Source of the DNA: a virus
Length of the DNA stretch: 25,820 bases
Reading direction: 5' to 3' (one strand)
Virus record (IMG/VR): IMGVR_UViG_3300025137_000254
Location: 1-25,820 of that record
Shown: piece by piece, positions 23,311 through 25,820 of the stretch
How the letters are laid out: each line of letters starts with the position of its first letter
Position numbering within the stretch: the stretch's first letter is position 1
Translations under genes and position numbers: made by a program
Notes under the pieces: model-generated
Databases searched by the model: none
Told to the model about the DNA's origin: nothing
Seen by the model: the letters and a program-made list of their open reading frames with translations, nothing else

Positions 23311-23476
23311 CTTCTCCCACGTTCCTTCTTAAGACATACATATTATTACAGTTTTCACATTCGTATAAATCTATACCTTCATCGACCTCACAAGAAAATA
23401 ACCACGAAAAGGTAGCCCCGCAGTTATCACACGCCCCTTTAGGGGGTGAGTTAGTCTTACTAATAGTATCGTTCAT
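23300..23476 (-). CDS. Small zinc-ribbon protein next to PolB
   Basis: A 58-aa frame from ATG at 23476 to TGA at 23300. C16-x2-C19 (CDNCG) and C40-x2-C43 (CENC) form a zinc ribbon, with an extra C29 between them. The N-terminus (NDTISKTNSPPKGA) is probably disordered. It overlaps the preceding gene by ATGA and the polymerase start by 11 nt, so the three genes are tightly coupled in translation. It is the first of four zinc ribbons that each precede a replication or repair enzyme. It may be a polymerase accessory factor, but the link is positional only. Confidence 0.68.
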   Translation of the reverse strand: MNDTISKTNSPPKGACDNCGATFSWLFSCEVDEGIDLYECENCNNMYVLRRNVGEDDN

Positions 23477-23787
23477 GTAAAATCTTCTCCCATATCTTCT
23501 AATCCTGCTATTTCACTTAAGTAGTTTTCTCTATCTCTACCCTCTTTACTCAATAAAGAAGGGGCTTGGTATTGTATGTCGTCTGATAATTCTAATCTTA
23601 CATTAATAGAAGCAATATACCTATCTCCTGTTTTCTTATCGGTCATTATGTAGGTATTAATACCTTCTCTCCCTGCCATAGCACTGTGTTCGTAGGTCAA
23701 TTGATTACCAGCACCTATCCAAATTATCTTCAAATCTCCGTCGGGGCTACTAGTAACATTAACCGGCCCTAAATTCCATATAACCAT
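23473..23787 (-). CDS. 104-aa protein of unknown function in the replication operon
   Basis: The gene starts 2 nt after the clamp stop. The first 70 residues are predicted beta-rich (LKIIWIGAGNQLTYEHSAMA, then YIASINVRLELSDD), and the last 35 are acidic with NYLSEIAGLEDMGEDFT at the end. A beta-rich core with an acidic tail recalls single-stranded DNA-binding proteins, and the operon has no other such gene in view, but I see no motif proving this. No cysteine pairs or nucleotide-binding motifs are present. Confidence 0.6.
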   Translation of the reverse strand: MVIWNLGPVNVTSSPDGDLKIIWIGAGNQLTYEHSAMAGREGINTYIMTDKKTGDRYIASINVRLELSDDIQYQAPSLLSKEGRDRENYLSEIAGLEDMGEDFT

Positions 23788-23789
23788 AC

Positions 23790-24614
23790 TTAAAGCACCA
23801 CCGATGTTTGAAAGATGAAGTCACCATCACCTAGATTTATAACCATAGGATTACCCATACCCAGTTCAGTGAAATCCCATATACCTATATTAACCTCATT
23901 ACTTAGGTTAGCGAAGATATACTCAAACCCACCTGCGTATGTAGCAGAAGTCGGTGTATCCGGTAATCCCTTAACATCTAAAACCGTATTAGTTTTACCC
24001 TTAAGGTCTTTACCTACATCTATATTTAATTTCCCATCACTATAAGAAATATCATACCTGTTAAACTTTTGTCCGTTCATAGAATCACATCTGAATGCTT
24101 CGTATAAATCAGTAGTATCTAAATCACTAAGTAATAAAGTTACGGGAAAACTACGACCATCGTTAGTATTATATTCGTATTTATCTACATTTATCTTTTC
24201 CGCCAACGCTCTAGATTTATCAGACCATTGTGATATAGTCTGCGGCGTGTGAGGGAAGGCTCTAGCCTCTTTACTAGCACTGATAGTAGTCTGTTTATTA
24301 CTACTCTTAAATTTAATTTTACCGTCACTACTGGTTAATGTTAGTAGACCACCGTGATATTTTAAGATACCTAATGTGGTTTCTATATCAGTAATCACTA
24401 TCTCACCTTGTCCTGTGCATGGTATAGACAATCGCATCAAAGAAGTCACACCGTCTTTTACTAAAGAGCAAAAGGAGAGTCTACCCCCATCTGCTTTTAA
24501 GATAAGACTATACAATTGCACACGTGGCGAACCATCAATCGTATGCTTTCTTTGTGCTAATTTAAGCAACCATGTTAGTGACGCTTTTTCTACAACAATA
24601 CTCAAGTCAACCAC
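23790..24614 (-). CDS. Sliding clamp (PCNA-like)
   Basis: A 274-aa protein, slightly longer than cellular archaeal PCNA (about 245-250). It shows the two-domain clamp pattern: N-terminal helix VVEKASLTWLLKLAQ, strands with RLSFCSLVKDGVTSLMRLSI, the inter-domain region around residues 110-150, and a C-terminal part (GGFEYIFANLSNEVNIGIWD, then NPMVINLGDGDFIFQTSVV) equal to the last helix and strands of PCNA. It tethers the polymerase to DNA. Start is GTG at 24614, 13 nt inside the ATPase gene; a TTG three codons later is also possible. Divergence is high, so the call rests on pattern plus its place beside PolB. Confidence 0.7.
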   Translation of the reverse strand: MVDLSIVVEKASLTWLLKLAQRKHTIDGSPRVQLYSLILKADGGRLSFCSLVKDGVTSLMRLSIPCTGQGEIVITDIETTLGILKYHGGLLTLTSSDGKIKFKSSNKQTTISASKEARAFPHTPQTISQWSDKSRALAEKINVDKYEYNTNDGRSFPVTLLLSDLDTTDLYEAFRCDSMNGQKFNRYDISYSDGKLNIDVGKDLKGKTNTVLDVKGLPDTPTSATYAGGFEYIFANLSNEVNIGIWDFTELGMGNPMVINLGDGDFIFQTSVVL

Positions 24615-25546
24615 TCTAAACCGATAAACTCAAACTTACCATTACTGATACGTGCTACGTCGTGTATAGAACCAACCTTCTCTATGTGTATGCCTTTCAT
24701 CTCTTCTATCTTGGCTCTTACTACCCATTCATTATCCTTTAGGTTTCTATCGCCCTCGACACCTGTCGCTAGGTCGGCTTTCTTTTGGTATCTAGACAGG
24801 AATATCTGTTGTGAAAACTTTCTCATTGTTCCTTTCTCCCATTCCGGTCTGTGACCTACGGTCATTAAAACTTTCTTACCTGTTCCATCATCCATGTATT
24901 GAGACACTGGTTTTAAGTGAAAAGTAAAATACACCTTAGCCACATTTAGACTATGTAATCGTGTGAGAACATTTCTGTATAGACGGTTACGCTCTCTCCA
25001 TTCTTTCTGATTGAATGTTCCATCTTCTGTTTCAATGATACCTCTACTAAGTAGAGATGTTCGCATAGCGTGTTCACACCATTTTAGGAAGGTCGAGCCA
25101 CCATCAAAGATAACACCACCGACTGATTCAGGGTCTTGTTTTACCTTGTCAGCAAGTATGTTCACATACCATGAAGTCTTATCTAGTAGAGCCTTATAAT
25201 CTACGTTGTTATCTTCGTCGAAGATAGAGTCGTCTGTCTCATCGTGCAACGGAAGAACCACTACATTAGGTGAGTCAGGATATACTACGTCAACAGTAGA
25301 ACGTGCTGAGTTATCAATGTCAAACAGATATACAGTTTTACCTGCTTCTATCTCGTCTTTAAGTAAGGACAGTGCTAGTCCTGTTTTAAGGGTGTTTTCG
25401 TGTCCTACGAAGGACATACGATGTTCTATTCGTTTCACCCTATTGTTATCGAATAAATCTCGATAATAAGATTCGTCAAACTTTGTTGACGGTTCTGCGG
25501 TCTTTGTATCAGCATTTTGGTTTGGTGCTTTTGCTCCCCAAGTCAT
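24602..25546 (-). CDS. RecA-like ATPase (Sak4/RadA-type recombination protein)
   Basis: A 314-aa protein. The first 40 residues are polar. The P-loop is G48-H-E-N-T-L-K54-T55, followed by a GLALSLL helix; the Gly normally before Lys is Leu. YLFDIDN (73-79) and Walker B GVIFDGGS with D148 follow, then a KVYFTFHLKPVSQ strand that matches the sensor region of RecA-fold phage ATPases. There is no cellular RadA N-terminal helix-hairpin-helix domain, so a Sak4-like single-strand annealing or recombination protein is more likely than a full RadA. It is the first gene of the first replication operon and probably acts with the Cas4-like nuclease. The ATG is 26-27 nt from the TATA box, giving a leaderless start. 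Confidence 0.75.
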   Translation of the reverse strand: MTWGAKAPNQNADTKTAEPSTKFDESYYRDLFDNNRVKRIEHRMSFVGHENTLKTGLALSLLKDEIEAGKTVYLFDIDNSARSTVDVVYPDSPNVVVLPLHDETDDSIFDEDNNVDYKALLDKTSWYVNILADKVKQDPESVGGVIFDGGSTFLKWCEHAMRTSLLSRGIIETEDGTFNQKEWRERNRLYRNVLTRLHSLNVAKVYFTFHLKPVSQYMDDGTGKKVLMTVGHRPEWEKGTMRKFSQQIFLSRYQKKADLATGVEGDRNLKDNEWVVRAKIEEMKGIHIEKVGSIHDVARISNGKFEFIGLEWLT

Positions 25547-25559
25547 ATTAACACCTTAC

Positions 25560-25579
25560 ATCATTACACATATAAACTA
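25560..25579 (-). promoter_or_regulatory. Promoter of the first replication operon (TATA box TTTATATG)
   Basis: On the minus strand this reads TAGTTTATATGTGTAATGAT. The TATA box (25569-25576) is centred 26-27 nt before the ATG at 25546. Its first three bases are the stop codon of the chaperonin gene. It differs by one base from the element at 21056-21075. Confidence 0.72.
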
Positions 25580-25820
25580 AGTGGTAGGTGCTATGATAGC
25601 GGCATCCGTCATTAACAACAAAGCCGCTATCGAAACAGCACTTTCAAGAGAGTTTAATACTACTTGTGTAGGGTCATAGACCCCATCTACCTTAGCCTTT
25701 CTCATTTCTCCGGTCTTACCGCACATATAATACGCCTTACCGAGAGAAAACCTAGTGTTTTCCGCACCACTATTCGATACAATAGTAGTTATAGGTGTTA
25801 GCAAACCGTTTACAAACAGT
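25577..25820 (-). CDS. Group I chaperonin (GroEL/Hsp60-like), C-terminal end only
   Basis: The gene runs in from the right edge; the last 80 residues are present and the frame stays open to the edge. They match the end of GroEL: LLTPITTIVSNSGAENTR (as in the PLxxIVxNAG segment), YYMCGKTGEM (as in GYxAxTGE), then DGVYDPTQVVLNSLESAVSI and ALLLMTDAAI. The GVxDPTxVxxxALxxAxSxAxLLLTTxA pattern is of group I rather than of archaeal thermosomes. The C-terminal Gly-Gly-Met tail of GroEL is missing. A virus-coded chaperonin would help fold capsid or tail proteins. The stop overlaps the promoter of the ATPase gene. Confidence 0.82.
   Translation of the reverse strand, partial: LFVNGLLTPITTIVSNSGAENTRFSLGKAYYMCGKTGEMRKAKVDGVYDPTQVVLNSLESAVSIAALLLMTDAAIIAPTT

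Overview
The window is one AT-rich, densely packed piece of a head-tailed (Caudoviricetes-type) virus genome whose host is very probably an archaeon. The archaeal signs are a replication set of family B DNA polymerase, PCNA-type clamp, archaeo-eukaryotic primase, XPF-type nuclease and Cas4-like nuclease; TATA boxes centred 26-27 nt before the first codon of several genes (leaderless transcripts); and GGTGA-type ribosome binding sites inside operons. This gene set, together with a virus-borne group I (GroEL-like) chaperonin, recalls the marine magroviruses attributed to Marine Group II Euryarchaeota (Poseidoniales). That assignment is inference; another planktonic archaeal host is possible.

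Layout. Bases 1-17848 are a plus-strand structural module: two collagen-like fibre genes (1-1537), a 2-oxoglutarate/Fe(II) dioxygenase of the prolyl hydroxylase type (1634-2203), a secreted or membrane-anchored small protein, a 57-aa unknown, three small single-span membrane proteins in a row (2791-3590, one with a SAP DNA-binding domain), a head-tail connector, a neck protein, a tail terminator-like protein with an extra beta-rich domain, the tail tube, a 52-aa protein, two tail assembly chaperones preceded by a strong hairpin, a 1017-aa tape measure and a 2339-aa tail hub/tip protein. Bases 17837-25820 are a minus-strand replication module that meets the structural module tail to tail with a 12-bp overlap.

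Read in its direction of transcription, the minus-strand module is: chaperonin (C-terminus only), a TATA promoter, RecA-like ATPase, sliding clamp, unknown 104-aa protein, zinc ribbon, PolB; then a second copy of nearly the same promoter, zinc ribbon, Cas4-like nuclease, zinc ribbon, primase (PriS-PriL fusion), zinc ribbon, XPF-like nuclease. Four different small zinc-ribbon proteins thus each sit directly upstream of one replication or repair enzyme. The two promoters share 19 of 20 bases.

Most notable: the zinc-ribbon/enzyme alternation; the duplicated 20-bp promoter; the hairpin ending at the tail-chaperone start codon; the collagen-fibre plus prolyl-hydroxylase neighbourhood; the membrane-anchored SAP protein; and altered motifs in PolB (YGHTDS) and in the RecA-like ATPase P-loop. 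No tRNA, rRNA, CRISPR array, insertion sequence or integrase was seen. No stretch over 300 bases lacks a gene; the longest gap is about 100 bases.
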